Below are positions 23,670-34,710 of a stretch of 64,000 nucleotides of DNA, piece after piece (position 1 is the stretch's first letter; each line of letters starts with the position of its first letter). The DNA is taken from contig NC_089593.1 in the NCBI RefSeq assembly GCF_019320115.1, positions 14,102,789-14,166,788 of the forward strand, read 5' to 3'. The translations under genes were made by a program, and so were the position numbers. This DNA is from Miscanthus floridulus. Taxonomy: Eukaryota; Streptophyta; Magnoliopsida; Poales; Poaceae. Below the pieces are notes generated by a model that had not been told where the DNA came from, ran no database searches, and saw only the letters and a list, made by a program, of their open reading frames with translations.

Positions 23670-23869
23670 AAAAACCTTTAGTCCCGGTTGGTAATACCAA
23701 CCGGGACTAAAGGGCCGGCCCACGTGGCCAGGCCGGGAGGCCTCTTTAGTCCTGGGCGAGAAACCGGGACTAAAGGAGGGGCCCTTTAGTCCCCGATTCA
23801 TGCTCCCGGTCGGGAAACCGGGACTGAAGGGGTTTCCCAACTAAAAGTAAAGCCTGTTTCTTACTAGTG
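23670..23869. repeat. Right subterminal block and terminus of CACTA-A
   Basis: Units CCTTTAGTCCCGGTTGGTA and TACCAACCGGGACTAAAGG pair as long inverted repeats, followed by GGGAAACCGGGACT and the end AAGCCTGTTTCTTACTAGTG. The block matches the start of CACTA-B at 34711 in reverse. Confidence 0.9.
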
Positions 23870-24257
23870 TTACATGAGTTTATTTTGTTGTTTCCTACTA
23901 AAATGAACTAGAAGGGGGTGAAGCTCGGCTCCTACGAGAAACAAGTTGTGCCTAGCAGACCGAACATGAAGGACAAGGAAACTCGATATAATAATAGGAC
24001 TTGACTTATATACATATCTTCTATACTTAAGTAAGAGATCCCCGATAACATATTTTTTTCTGCAATTTGGTGAAACCACGTCACCAAGGACCCGCTTCTC
24101 TCCCACACCTGCCCACCTGCAAACGCAACTCCGGCCGCCTCCATGTGTTCTGTTATTGCTACAGTGACCCATAATCTCCGTGAGCTAAAACGGGATCATA
24201 AATGCACCTACAACAGTCGACCGATCATTTTAGCTGTTACCCATCCCATCACCTTAA

Positions 24258-24400
24258 GGCCTTGTTCGGTTGCAAATCAATCCAAGGGGTTTGGACAATA
24301 TTGAGGGGGTTTAAATCCCTAGCAAGTCAAAATCCCCTCTAATCCCTTCCAATCCCCCTTCATTCCCCTTGGAATGGGGAATATCTAACCCAACAAGGCA
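24258..24400. mobile_element. Tourist-like MITE (PIF/Harbinger type)
   Basis: GGCCTTGTTCGGTT and the complementary AACCCAACAAGGCA bound a 143-bp segment, flanked by TAA at 24255-24257 and 24401-24403, the 3-bp duplication used by PIF/Harbinger elements. A related, slightly shorter copy is at 28907-29035 in repeat copy II. Confidence 0.75.
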
Positions 24401-24665
24401 TAAAAGCGCAGAAGGAGACTGTTGTGGTAGTGCACATGCTGCGCATGGTCGCTCCTCCGCGCACCGAGATGTGGTTCTCGACATGCGCACGCCTAGATCT
24501 GCCGCTGCCCTAGGCTACTTCTCGGACTAGGTCATTGGTGGGACTCCCTATTTTTGGTAAGCGGTAATGGGGACTGGTCAGGTTTGTATCCCAAGCGCAG
24601 TCATGTAGCAATCACCGTATTGTATAGTCAGTTCTGTTTGGATACTTTCTCCCTCTTATATTTGA

Positions 24666-24859
24666 GGTTGTTTACGGCTGCTCCACAAACTACACCATAG
24701 AGAAGCTCCACAAAAAACCTAGAGTTTGTGGAGCCCCCATTTAGGGGCTCTCACAACTCTACCTTTTTTTCTAGAGCAGAGTTGCACGGAGCTAAACCTG
24801 TTTGGCTCAATAACATAGAGCGGAGCTGAAAACTTGGAGTAGAGGAGTTCTAAACAACC
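24666..24859. mobile_element. Second MITE with GGTTGTTTA ends
   Basis: A 194-bp segment starts GGTTGTTTA and ends TAAACAACC, with inner palindromic CTCCACAAAC / GTTTGTGGAG. Copies lie in the other repeat segments near 29303-29492, 33952-34142 and 41747-41937. The target duplication is unclear, so the superfamily is not assigned. Confidence 0.6.
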
Positions 24860-25575
24860 CCCACCCCAGCCCCTATGTGTGTGTTTTGTTAGAAGGTTTA
24901 TTTATTGTCACGTAGGCGGTACCTTTAGTCATTCATGTATATGTGCACGTCTATTTGAAAATGTGGAGTGGAGGAGGCCCAAGCCAACCCCCCCCCCCCC
25001 CCCCCACCCATGTGTGTGTTTTGTTACAAGGTTTATTTATTGTCACGTATGTCGGCAGTATCTTTTCTCATTCATGTATATGTGCACGCCTATTTCTTTG
25101 ATAAAAATGTCTCACTAATGATGCAACTACTGGATGATAATGTATATCTATTTCTTTGACAAACATATGCATATTTATTTTATGATTTTAATATTTCTCA
25201 CGCTCTATAGATATATTCTTCTCTCATATAACATTACAAAATTTTTGCATGAACGTGCGGGGATTGTCTAGTTATTACAAATTAGAAGAGCAAGGAAAAA
25301 ACTCAAGTAGTGGACAGAGTACACTGTGCCTTCCTGACTTAGGTAGATCATACAAGCACGGTGCGAAACCCCATGATGAATTATTATAACGTATGAAAAA
25401 AATTATTGGGTAAATCTTCAAGTCTGACGCCCATACAAGTTAGGGAAGCATGTCATAAGACATATGGACCCTAGCAAGGGATTAATGCTTTAGGTGGTTG
25501 AATGACAATATACTCAATGAGATAACAATGTTTGCTAATATATAAGGAACTGGGGTCCCTTGATCAACATAAACG

Positions 25576-27061
25576 GACCCTTGCGGCCCCTGCGTCGCTC
25601 TCTTGAGGGTGACTCGGGCGGCGCCGTCGCCCCCGCCTCTGGGCCCCTCCCTCCGGCCTCCCTTGTTCGGCCGCCGCTGGAGTTCCGGTGGAGGGTAAGG
25701 ACGGCGGCAGCCGGGTGTTTTTCTCCTTCCTCCCTCTCCGTGTCCATCTCCCTCTCTCTCCCTCTCCTGATGGAGACCTGCACTGTCATCATGTTTCTCA
25801 TGGTGGTGGCTGGCGGTTCGGATCCAGTCTATCTGCGGGCCGATCTTGATCCCCGTCGTCCAGATCTGTCTTGTGGCAGCGTGTGGGAGGTGCCGGCACA
25901 CTCCGGGCTGGTCCGGCATGGATGGCCACCTCCGTCAGGTATCTGGACGGCTGGCCTTCTCCTCCCTGGTGCTCTCGGCCGGTTACAGGCGAGGGCGGCT
26001 GGATCTGGCCTCGTCGGTCCGAATCCGGAGATCCGACAGCCTGGGGCATGTTGGAGGCGGTTGGGTGCAGCTGGGGGTCAGCGGTTTGGGTGGCTGGGGC
26101 TTCTACCTCCCCTTCCCTAGCTCCCTCTGCCTCCCCGTCATCCTCCTTCTCCCTTGCAGTGGTCTAGTTCGGCCTGCTGCTGGCTGGCTTCGGCTGGTTC
26201 TGGCAGTGGGCATCCTCCTCGGCGTGCTTCGTGCGGCTGTCCTTCCCCGTGGCAGCTCGCTAGCTTCCACAGTGGGCCGGGGAGCGGGCGTGCAGGCGGT
26301 GCGGAGGTCGCTAGAGTCTTTTGCGTGTTGTGCTTGATGCGGGACCGGCTTGGCAGGGGTCGGGACTTGGGTGGGCTGGCCGACTGGGGCTTTTTTTTAT
26401 CTCGGCCCTCTTCTCCTTGCCTTCTGCCTTTCCCCTTCCTTGGGCTGGCTTCCGTGGCGGAGCTAGCCGGACCTTCTTCTACTGGCTGGCTTTGTCGGTT
26501 CTAGTGGGGGCGTACTCTCCGACAGCCTTCTCCTGGCGCTTCTCCAGGTCAACGGCCCAAGAGGCGACAACCGGGCGGGGTGCTGCTTACCCATTACCGC
26601 ATCTGCCTCCTTGGTAGGGTTGGATCTCCGGCGGCGACGGTGTTGTGGTTGCTTGAGGTCGGGGTGAAAGCTTGGACGGCGACGTCTGCGGACTCCATTC
26701 CCTTCTTGGAGACGTCCTTTCCTACCTCTCGTCCTACCGTACTAGATATTGCATGTGAAAACCTTCCCTTTGAGGGCTACCTTGTTGGCGCTTTTATTGT
26801 CGTTCCCTCCTTGGAGGCATTGCTAGGCTTTCCAGTTCCGCGGTTGCTCTTTGCCGTCTGGCCTTGGTGGTGCTAGGTCTTCGTGTTTCTTCAGTCCTTT
26901 GTTAGTTGTTTTTGAGTTATTAGTTGGGTCGATTCGACCAAGTTGGAGCCGGTAGTGACGTGAATTTGGATAGTTGTGCAGTTGTTATACCAAAGTTGTG
27001 TAGGATGAGTGACGCACTCTCCTTAGTTATGATTTTTGGGCCACGTTTTCATTCAAAAAAC
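25576..27061 (+). other. GC-rich insert, possible non-LTR retroelement remnant
   Basis: Compared with repeat copies II and III, sequence after CATAAAC at 25575 is unique. It is GC-rich for about 1.3 kb (open frames by composition, no family motifs), then turns to TTGTTAGTTGTTTTTGAG... and ends TTTTCATTCAAAAAA at about 27061. A GC-rich 5' part directly followed by an A-tailed 3' end resembles an internally deleted LINE or SINE-like element. I could not find a clear target duplication, and a broken host gene is the alternative. Confidence 0.35.
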
Positions 27062-27519
27062 TAGGCGGGCACTTACCTTTTTTTTTCTTTCTTCGTCTAA
27101 TTAAAATCGCGACAAAACTTTTGCCATCCTTTCTAAAAAATATATATAAGGAATTAGTCTCATGGATATGAAGTGATGGACTTGGCATAGAGTACGGTGA
27201 AGATCAAAGGAGTAATAGGTGAAGTCGGTATTTTTGGCTTTATTAGTGGCTCCGGAGATCCGATGGGAATTGGAATCATGCCAAACGGGATCATCAAAAC
27301 ATAAAAGATCGACCTAGAAAATTATAATACGGTTTAATTTATGTGCATATACTTCTATATCTTATTTACAAGTTACAAGAACACGGGAAAAACTCTATGA
27401 GTCAACAAGACAGTGGCTGCTAGGTTGGCTTGTCGCGCGTGTATACATCTCCGGTGTCTCAGCATTTGCTCTATTTAGTTTATGCCTCCACACGAGACAA
27501 GGCAGCTTAATCATCGGCC
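27062..27519. other. Intergenic, probable 3' side of the 27520-27876 gene
   Basis: AT-rich sequence with no supported gene. On the minus strand it would hold the 3' UTR of the small ORF. Confidence 0.5.
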
Positions 27520-27876
27520 TCATCGATGATCAAGCCGGGGGAGGCAGCACTCGGAGCTCAGCGCCGTCGACGCCGCAATGGCCGTGGCCACCAGTATTCC
27601 CCCGCTGATGGCGACGAGCACAATCCCCAAGTCGCATTGCCATTGGGTCAAGTCATTGATGGTCTCTTCGTCGGCACCTGCCGAACAGGAACGACTGACC
27701 AGCACCATGCCGACGGCCAAGAGCGCGACGCCGGCGAGCACTGCGACGGTGTAGAGCGCCGCGCGGAGCCAGGTGACCGGCTGTAGCTCCTTCGTCTGCG
27801 GGTCGGCCGGGTTGGGGACCATTGACACGACAGCGGCGTCGTCGTTGTTGCCGCTGCCGCGGCCTTCGATGTCCAT
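27520..27876 (-). CDS. Small predicted two-helix membrane protein, possible host gene
   Basis: A 118-codon minus-strand frame starts at ATG in a good plant context (GCGGCAATGGAC). The N-terminal ~35 residues are polar and acidic, followed by a hydrophobic segment at about residues 39-61 (LYTVAVLAGVALLAVGMVLV), a Cys-containing loop (SRSCSAGADEE, QWQC) and a second hydrophobic segment at about 85-107 (LGIVLVAISGGILVATAIAA). This predicts two transmembrane helices with a short loop. I recognise no family and give no function. It lies in the only stretch without transposon signatures, is GC-rich in codon third positions as many grass genes are, and carries no internal stop. It may equally be a chance frame. 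Confidence 0.5.
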   Translation of the reverse strand: MDIEGRGSGNNDDAAVVSMVPNPADPQTKELQPVTWLRAALYTVAVLAGVALLAVGMVLVSRSCSAGADEETINDLTQWQCDLGIVLVAISGGILVATAIAASTALSSECCLPRLDHR

Positions 27877-28524
27877 TGCCGCGCGACGAGCCGACGGCGA
27901 TCTCCTCCGATGGTTGCACGCCGCAGGGGAGATCGAGCAGTAATAGCACGACTAGCCTCAACGGGCACACGTACATAAAAGTACGTTTGTTAGTTGGACG
28001 CGGCGGCGGCTTTGTTTGTTGGAATTGGAATCGTGGTCGATCAAGAACAATCTCGCTCGTATTGCATGTAGTTTTTGGACTGCGCCCGCTACGGAGCTCC
28101 AGTCCGCGGTGATAGCTGATACCAGAAAGGCAAAAAGAGTTCTAGCTGACGACGGGTAGTATACGTGCATGTTGTCATCCTTACTCCTATTTAAGACAAT
28201 TAAAATGGGTCCGTGATAAGTTAACGGTGGATGAGACGACCGCTAGGAAAGAGAACCGTCCGGACGTTCTATTCCAAGCATTACTTATTGAATAAATATC
28301 TAAATTGCAAGTCATTTAGATGACCACTCAACAAACTCTACGTCTCATTGTAATGCATGTGCATTTTACTAGTAATAAAAGTACAGGAAAGGAAGAATGC
28401 AAAATAGTGGCAACTAGCAATTGACAACGAGAGACTGCTTTTGCACACTAGCTGAAACACAGGTCCTATTTAGCACGGATCCTGTAAGTTCCGGCACCTT
28501 AATAAATACCACTAGCATATATTT
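27877..28524. other. Putative upstream region of the small membrane-protein ORF
   Basis: Mixed-composition sequence with no supported coding frame. If the ORF is expressed, its promoter would be here on the minus strand; I see no convincing TATA box at a fitting distance. Confidence 0.4.
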
Positions 28525-29677
28525 TTACATGAGTTTATTATGTTGTTTCCTACTAAAATGAACTAGAAGGGGGTGAAGCTTGGCTCCTACGAGAAACGAG
28601 TTGTGCCTAGCAGACCGAAACATGAAGGACAAGGAAACTCGATATAATGATAGGATTTGACTTATATACATATCTTCTATACTTAAGTAAGAGATCCCCA
28701 ATAACATATTTTTTCTGCAATTTGGTGAAACCACGTCACCAAGGACCCGCTTCTCTACCGCCCACCTGCAAACGCAACTCCGGCCAGCTCCATGTGTTCT
28801 GTTATTGCTACAGTGACCCGTACTCTCCGTGAGCTAAAACGGGATCATAAATGCACCTACAACAGTCGACCGCTCATTCTAGCAGTTACCCATCCCATCA
28901 CCTTAAGGCCTTGTTCGGTTGGGGTTTGGACAGCATTGAGGGGGTTTAAATCCCTAGCAAGTAAAAATCCCCTCTAATCCCTTCCAATCCCCCTTCATTC
29001 CCCTTGGAATGGGGAATATCTAACCCAACAAGGCATAAAAGCGCAGAAGGAGACTGTTGTGGTAGTGCACATGCTGCGCATGGTCGCTCCTCCGCGCACC
29101 GAGATGTGGTTCTTGACATGCGCGCGCCTAGATCTGCCGCTGCCCTAGGCTACTTCTCGGACTGGGTCATTGGTGGGACTCCCTGTTTTTGGTAGGCGGT
29201 AATGGGGACTGGTCAGGTTTGTATCCCAAGCGCAGTCATGTAGCAATCACTGTATTGTATAGTCAGTTCTGTTTGGTTACTTTCCCCCTCTTATATTTGA
29301 GGTTGTTTAGGACTGCTCCACAAACTGCACCATAGAGCGGCTCCACAAAAAACCTAGAGTTTGTGGAGCCCCCATTTAGGTGCTCTCACAACTCTACCTT
29401 TTTTTCTAAGAGCAGAGTTGCACGGAGCTGAACCTGTTTGGCTCAATAACATAGAGCGGAGCTGAAAACTTGGAGTGGCGGAGTTCCAAACAACCCCCAC
29501 CCCCTATGTGTGTGTTTTGTTACAAGGTTTGTTTATTGTCATGTAGGCAGTACCTTTACTCATTCATGTATATGTGCAAGCCTATTTGAAAATGTGGAGT
29601 AGAAGAGGCCCAAGCCAAACCCCCCCCCCTATGTGTGTGTTTTGTTACAAGGTTTATTTTATTGTCACGTATGTAGG
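28525..29677 (+). repeat. Diverged repeat copy II, left part
   Basis: Matches copy I from TTTACATGAGTTTATT onward with scattered changes and contains both MITEs (Tourist-like 28907-29035 with TAA duplications). It stops at ATGTAGG (29677), where CACTA-3 is inserted, and resumes as GGCAGTACC at 33223. Confidence 0.85.
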
Positions 29678-29695
29678 CACTACAGGATACTGTGT

Positions 29696-30380
29696 ATTTA
29701 CCGAGTGTGAGTAACACTCGGCAAATAGTGCTACACACTCGGCAAACTCTTTACCGAGTGCCACACTCGGTAAAGTGGACTCGGCAAACAACGACTCGGT
29801 GAAGTTATTTTACCGAGTGTCTAATATCGGAGCACTCGGAGCAGAGAGTTACCGAGTGCTACAATGACACTCGGTAAACAATTATGACTTCATGGTCGTC
29901 AGCCTCCAAACTGACCGTTAACGGCGACGTTTACCGAGTGTCACTAGCAGCACTCGGTAAATAAATTAGCATTTCGTGATTAAAACAATTCCGCAAATAA
30001 ATTTTTTGAATAATGTTTACCGAGTGTAGCTCCTAACACTCGGTAAAATAATAACCATTTTTGTGATTAAAACAATTACGCAAATAAACTTCAGGAATAA
30101 TGTTTACCGAGTGTTCCCACTCGGTAAAAAGTAGTCAAATATTTCCGAGTGGGGACCTGGCACTCGGTAAAAAATGGCACCGAGTGTTTACCGAGTGTTC
30201 CCACTCGGTAAAAAGTAGTCAAATATTTCCGAGTGGGGAAGCGTCACTCGGTAAAAAATGGCACCCTCGGCAAAATTCACAGAATCAGAACCAATTTGGT
30301 TCTGTTCGCTATTTTACCGAGTGCTACACTCGGTAAAACTGACAGAATCTCTGTTTTACCGAGTGCTACACTCGGTAAAA
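29696..30380. repeat. Left subterminal repeats of CACTA-3
   Basis: About ten units of TTTACCGAGTG and CACTCGGTAAA, with an exact ~75-bp direct repeat (TTTACCGAGTGTTCCCACTC) at 30100 and 30187. Compared with CACTA-1 the motif differs mainly by A for G at the fourth position (TTTACCG against TTTGCCG). Confidence 0.9.
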
Positions 30381-30648
30381 TATGTCCACAGAAATTTTTT
30401 TTGTTTGTTTCAGTGCATATCCAGTCACAATAAGCAACAAAATCACAGGAAATTATAATAACATGACAGATAGGCAATATATATCACATATATGTCCACA
30501 AATGTCACATCCACTCACAATAACAAACATATGTCGACAAGCACCATGCAAAGTCCACAAACACCATCAACATATGTCCAAAGTCCACAAAGTTCAACCA
30601 AGTCCACAGTTCAACATACAAAACTATCAAACAAGGTCGGATGGCCTG

Positions 30649-31127
30649 TCACATGGTCGGAGGCCTGCGGAGAAACGGAGTCAAGTCCAGGTCTTGATCA
30701 CCCTGCATATCGTTGTTCGATCCAGCTGTAGAAGGTCCCTAGAATGAGATTGCACATGTGAGTTATCTGGATCAAAGCAAATTCTAAGGTCTAAGCTATG
30801 GTAGGTCAAACTAAGGTATAAGTTGAAGGTAGCTCTATATGACACGAAAGTGAAGAGTGCATCTAAGTGACTCACAGGAGTGCCGTCGCGCGGAGGTGGA
30901 GGCACCAACGGTATCATCGGCGGCGGCGGAGGCGGTGGAGGCTGGCCCATGCTCTGAGAAAAATGGGCCATGTACTCGTACCAGTCCTTGTGCGCCTGCT
31001 GGAAGGCCTCAAGCTGGGTCTGCACTCGCGCCCTCTCCTGTGCCAACTCGGCCTGGTGCGACAGCTCGAGGGCCTGAAGCTGGCTCTGTGAGGCCTGCTG
31101 TGACTCCTGCAGGGCTTCAATCTGGGC
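30649..31127 (-). pseudogene. Last two exons of a TNPA-type gene in CACTA-3
   Basis: Minus-strand exon 31127-30876 follows an acceptor TTGTAG, as in CACTA-2 at 12281. It encodes a Gln/Ala-rich coiled coil (ELAQERARVQTQLEAFQQAH) then a proline run (GQPPPPPPPPMIPLVPPPP), with donor GTGAGT. Exon 30738-30649 follows TTCTAG and reads AGSNNDMQGDQDLDLTPF to a stop. The AGSNN motif is shared with the last exons of CACTA-1 and CACTA-2, confirming the family. The DNA-binding part is gone, so only the oligomerisation tail remains. Confidence 0.8.
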
Positions 31128-31139
31128 CTACAATTATTT

Positions 31140-31800
31140 TGGCGCCGAAATTGCAGACCGGCCGGGAATTAATGCCGTCCATTTGAGTTGATCAATCACT
31201 TCATCAGGTTCAGCAGACCGCTGTGCTATTCTTGCAAAGCTGGCCGTGCCCAAAAACCAAGAACAGTATATATTTGGACTAATGAACCAGGGGAGGAATA
31301 AAGGGCCACACCATAAGAATCAGCATCTTTATCCCTAGCAAAATCTTCACATTTGGAAACTAAAAAAGGGAGCTTCATTCATTCTCTGGCGACTACAAGA
31401 TCTGCACGAGCACTCCTCGTTTCATTCACAGTGTTGCAATCGACTGAACTTATTAAGGCACTACTTTGATTCGAACCAGCTTACTGGTGGACAGGAAAGG
31501 ACAAAGAAGCAAACTAACGTTCTTTGAACCAGGGAAACAAGCCTAGCTGACATCGAGCAATCGAAGGGGCAGAAAATTCAATTTCTTTTGCGCACCTGGA
31601 GAAGGCGGCGGCCCTGGCCGTACAGGTACAGCGGACAAGTCGCGGAATCAGTCGAGCTTGTCGTTGCGCTCCCTTCCGTGGTCTTCATCTCGGGCGCCAG
31701 ATCGAGGCCAGGGAAGCCGCAAGGATGGGAGCAGGTGGCACGGCCGTCGCCGGCCGGCGAGATGCAAGCTTCCGGACGGTGAGTGTGAATGGGCAGTTCG
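31140..31800 (-). pseudogene. Probable captured host-gene fragment in CACTA-3
   Basis: On the minus strand a GC-rich leader precedes an ATG at about 31687 (MKTTEGSATTSSTDSATC, then PLYLYGQGRRLLQ) and a donor-like CAG/GTGCGC at 31595. After a ~370-bp AT-rich intron-like stretch, an acceptor GCACAG (31221) opens a short exon (SAEPDEVIDQLKWTALIPG) that runs into the TNPA remnant. None of this resembles CACTA genes. I do not recognise the source gene. Upstream, 31800-32030 is GC-rich low-complexity sequence. Confidence 0.45.
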
Positions 31801-32059
31801 GCACGGGAGCGAGCGAGAGACGAACGGGAATGACAGGCGGCGGTCATGGAGGGGAGGAGGCGCCGGCGACGGCGGGGAGGCGCTGGCGATGGCGTGGAGC
31901 GCGCGGGCGCGGGGAGGCGCGGGCGCAAGTGCGGGGGACGGCGGGGAGGCGCCGGCGCGGGGGACGGCGGCGGTGCGGCGGGGATGCGCGGGCGTGTGCG
32001 GTGTGTGTGTCTGCACGATTTGAGGGAGAAACGGCTAGTACATGTGGGCCTGGTACATG

Positions 32060-33210
32060 TTTACCGAGTGCCCAGATCTACGGCACTCGGTAAACAGAAG
32101 CACCGCAGCCCAATAACATGTGGGCCTGGTACATGTTTACCGAGTGCCTAGATCTACGGCACTCGGTAAACAGAAGCATGGCAGCCCACTATGGCAGACA
32201 GGTGGGCCGTGGCTAACCTTTACCGAGTGTTCCCACTCAGTAAAAAGTGCATACAGTGGCAGACAGGCAGCCCACTGTGGCAGATAGGTGGGCCGTGGCT
32301 AACCTTTACCGAGTGTTTGAGGTCACACTCGGTAAAAGTATCCATTATTTTATGCAAAACAAAAATGAAAAAATGCCAATTTAATCCTAAAATTCACCAA
32401 ACTTTCACATGAACTATTTCATGTCATCTATTTACTATCTAAAAAATTCCAAGTTCAAATCATAATGTTGAATTTCACTCTTAATAGAAATCCTATTCGT
32501 CATTGTGAATGTTTAGCGTCTCTTTGGGAGATGTACCGGTTCGGCAGCGACAAATGTAAAAATACTTCTGAAACGTTATGAAAAATTTTCTATAACATAG
32601 ATGTATGCTTCAATGTTAATTCTTCCAATCTCGTGATTTATCGAGTTCGATTTTAATTATTACAATTAAATTTACACGACATGTACCTAATTTTCATAAA
32701 GAATGAAAATTTTGTGAAATATAGTAAATAAATCAAAATAAACACCATATTTTGGAATGGAGTACTAAATATCATATGTGGATAGAGGAAAAAGAATGAA
32801 GGGAAAAACAAGAAATTTGGTTGAAATTTACCGAGTGTTGCGCCAATACACTCGGTAAAAGATAGTGTTTACCGAGTGTTGTGCACTTACACTCGGTAAA
32901 ACTTTATTATTACCGAGTGCAAATACTTATACACTCGGTAAACATGTCATGCCGTGACGCCGTTTGGCGCACGGTTGGTATACTAGGTGACGTGGCACCT
33001 CAATACCGAGTGTCCGTTTTTACCGAGTGCACCCCTTCGGTAAACTTGTAGTTTTACCGAGTGTCTGAGGTTACCGAGTGTTCGTACTCGGTAAAACGGT
33101 ATACTACCGGGTGTTTATGTTTTCCGAGTGTTGGCACTCGGTAAGTAATGTTTTCCGACTGCCCCGACTTTTGACACTCGGTAATTGTCGGGGCACTCGG
33201 TAACTAGACA
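32060..33210. repeat. Right subterminal repeats of CACTA-3 with AT-rich spacer
   Basis: TTTACCGAGTGCC units lie at 32060-32340 (with an exact ~70-bp duplication ACATGTGGGCCTGGTACATG) and at 32828-33210. Between them 32340-32820 is AT-rich without a gene. Confidence 0.85.
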
Positions 33211-33223
33211 GTCTCCGGTAGTG

Positions 33224-34507
33224 GCAGTACCTTTTCTCATTGATGTATATGTGCGCGCCTATTTCTTTGTTAAAAATGTCTCACTAATGATGCAACTACT
33301 GGATGATAATGTATATCTATCAAAGGTTGAAATTAAACAAACATATGCATATTTCTTTTATGATTTTAATATTTCTCACGCTTTATTGATATATTCTTCT
33401 CTCATATAACATTACAAAATTTTCTCATGAACGTGCGGGGATTGTCTAGTTATTACAAATTAGAAGAGCAAGGAGAAAAACTCAACTAGTGGACACGAGT
33501 ACACTGTACCTTCCTGACTTGGGTAGATCATACAACCACGGTGCCAAACCCCATGATGAATTATTATAACGCATGAAAAAATTATTGGGTGAATCTTCAA
33601 GTGTGACGCCCATACAAGTTAGGGAAGCATGTCATAAGACATATGGACCCTAGCAAGGGACTAATGCTTTTGGTGGTTGAATGACAATATACTCAAGGAG
33701 ATAACAATGTTTTCTAATATATAAGGAATTAGGGTCCCTAGATCAACATAAACTCGACTAGTTCTCGACTTGCGCGCGCCAAGATCTGCCGCTGCTCTAG
33801 GCTACTTCTCGGACTGGGTCAGTGATGGGACTCCCAGTTTTTGGTAGGCGGTAATGGGGACTGGTCAGGTTTGTCTCCCAAGCGCAGTCATGTAGCAATC
33901 ACCATATTGTATAGTCAGTTCTGTTTGATACTTTCTCCCTCTTATATATGAGGTTGTTTAGGACTGCTCCACAAACTGCACCATAGAGCGGCTCCACAAA
34001 AAACCTAGAGTTTGTGGAGCCCCCATTTAGGTGCACTCACAACTCGACCTTTTTTCTAGAGCAGAGTTGCATGGAGCTGAACCTATTTGGCTAAATAACA
34101 TAGAGCGGAGCTGAAAACTTGAAGTGGAGGAGTTCCAAACGACCCCCTCCCCCCCCCCCCCCCCCCCCCCCCTATGTGTGTGTTTTGTTACAAGGTTTAT
34201 TTATTGTCATGTAGGCAGTACCTTTACTCATTCATGTATATGTGCACGCCTATTTGAAAATGTGGAGTGGAGGAGGCCCAAGTCAACCCCCCTACGTGTG
34301 TGTTTTGTTACAAGGTTTATTTATTGTCACGTATGTAGGCAGTACCTTTTCTCATTCATGTATATGTGCACGCCTGTTTCTTTGATAAAAATGTCTCACT
34401 AATAATGCGACTACTGGATGATAATGTATATCTATCAAAGGTTGAAATTAAACAGACATATGCATATTTCTTTTATGATTTTAATATTTCTCACGCTCTA
34501 TAGATAT
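33224..34507 (+). repeat. Repeat copy II right part and partial copy III
   Basis: 33224-33758 completes copy II, interrupted by CACTA-3. 33759-34507 is a third, partial copy starting at the equivalent of about 24474 (CTCGACTTGCGCGCGCC) and stopping at CTCTATAGATAT, where an LTR begins. It contains a poly-C run at about 34146-34172 and a MITE. Non-coding. Confidence 0.8.
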
Positions 34508-34710
34508 TGTCGGGGACCTAATACCGGGGTACCCAATGATGTGGAACAAATAACCATCGAACGTTGACGCTTCCGGACAGACAAGAACGCTACTATGCTT
34601 CTCGCCCGACCCCCGAAGACTAGACTCCGCCTCGCCCGACCCTCGAAGGCTAGACTCCATCTTGCCCGACGGCTAAGGGCTGGCTCCACCTTGCTCGACG
34701 TCCGAGGGCG
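34508..34710 (+). mobile_element. LTR start, unit 1 copy
   Basis: TGTCGGGGACCTAATACCGG begins here inside repeat copy III. It contains ~30-bp units around CTCGCCCGACCCTCGAAGG. It is cut at 34710 by the start of CACTA-B; in unit 2 (42303-42505) the same piece is completed by 53908-54967. Confidence 0.85.

Larger units (their letters stand above)
23870..25575 (+). repeat. Diverged ~1.7-kb repeat, copy I
   Basis: From TTACATGAGTTTATTTTG to GATCAACATAAAC this segment recurs at 28525-29677 plus 33223-33758 (copy II, split by CACTA-3) and partly at 33759-34507 (copy III). It holds two MITEs, a local tandem repeat of about 135 bp (TGTGTGTTTTGTTACAAGG, around 24873-25110) and a poly-C run near 24990. 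No reading frame is conserved between copies, so it is non-coding; its class is not recognised. Confidence 0.8.
29678..33223 (-). mobile_element. Non-autonomous CACTA element, CACTA-3 (TTTACCGAGTG family)
   Basis: Left end CACTACAGGATACTGT (29678) and right end CTCCGGTAGTG (to 33223) are inverted. The unoccupied site is visible at 34335-34346 as ATGTAGGCAGTACC. Comparison shows GGC on both sides of the ACTAC...GTAGT core, so the outer C and G overlap the 3-bp duplication. Subterminal units TTTACCGAGTGT and ACACTCGGTAAA fill 29696-30380 and 32060-33210. The 3.5-kb element keeps only the last TNPA exons on the minus strand plus what looks like captured host sequence, and lacks TNPD. Confidence 0.92.

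Noticed and set aside
25482..26617. Proline/glycine-rich frames of 98-186 codons in the GC-rich insert
   Set aside because: Several frames on both strands are open together and none shows a domain; treated as non-coding or retroelement remnant.
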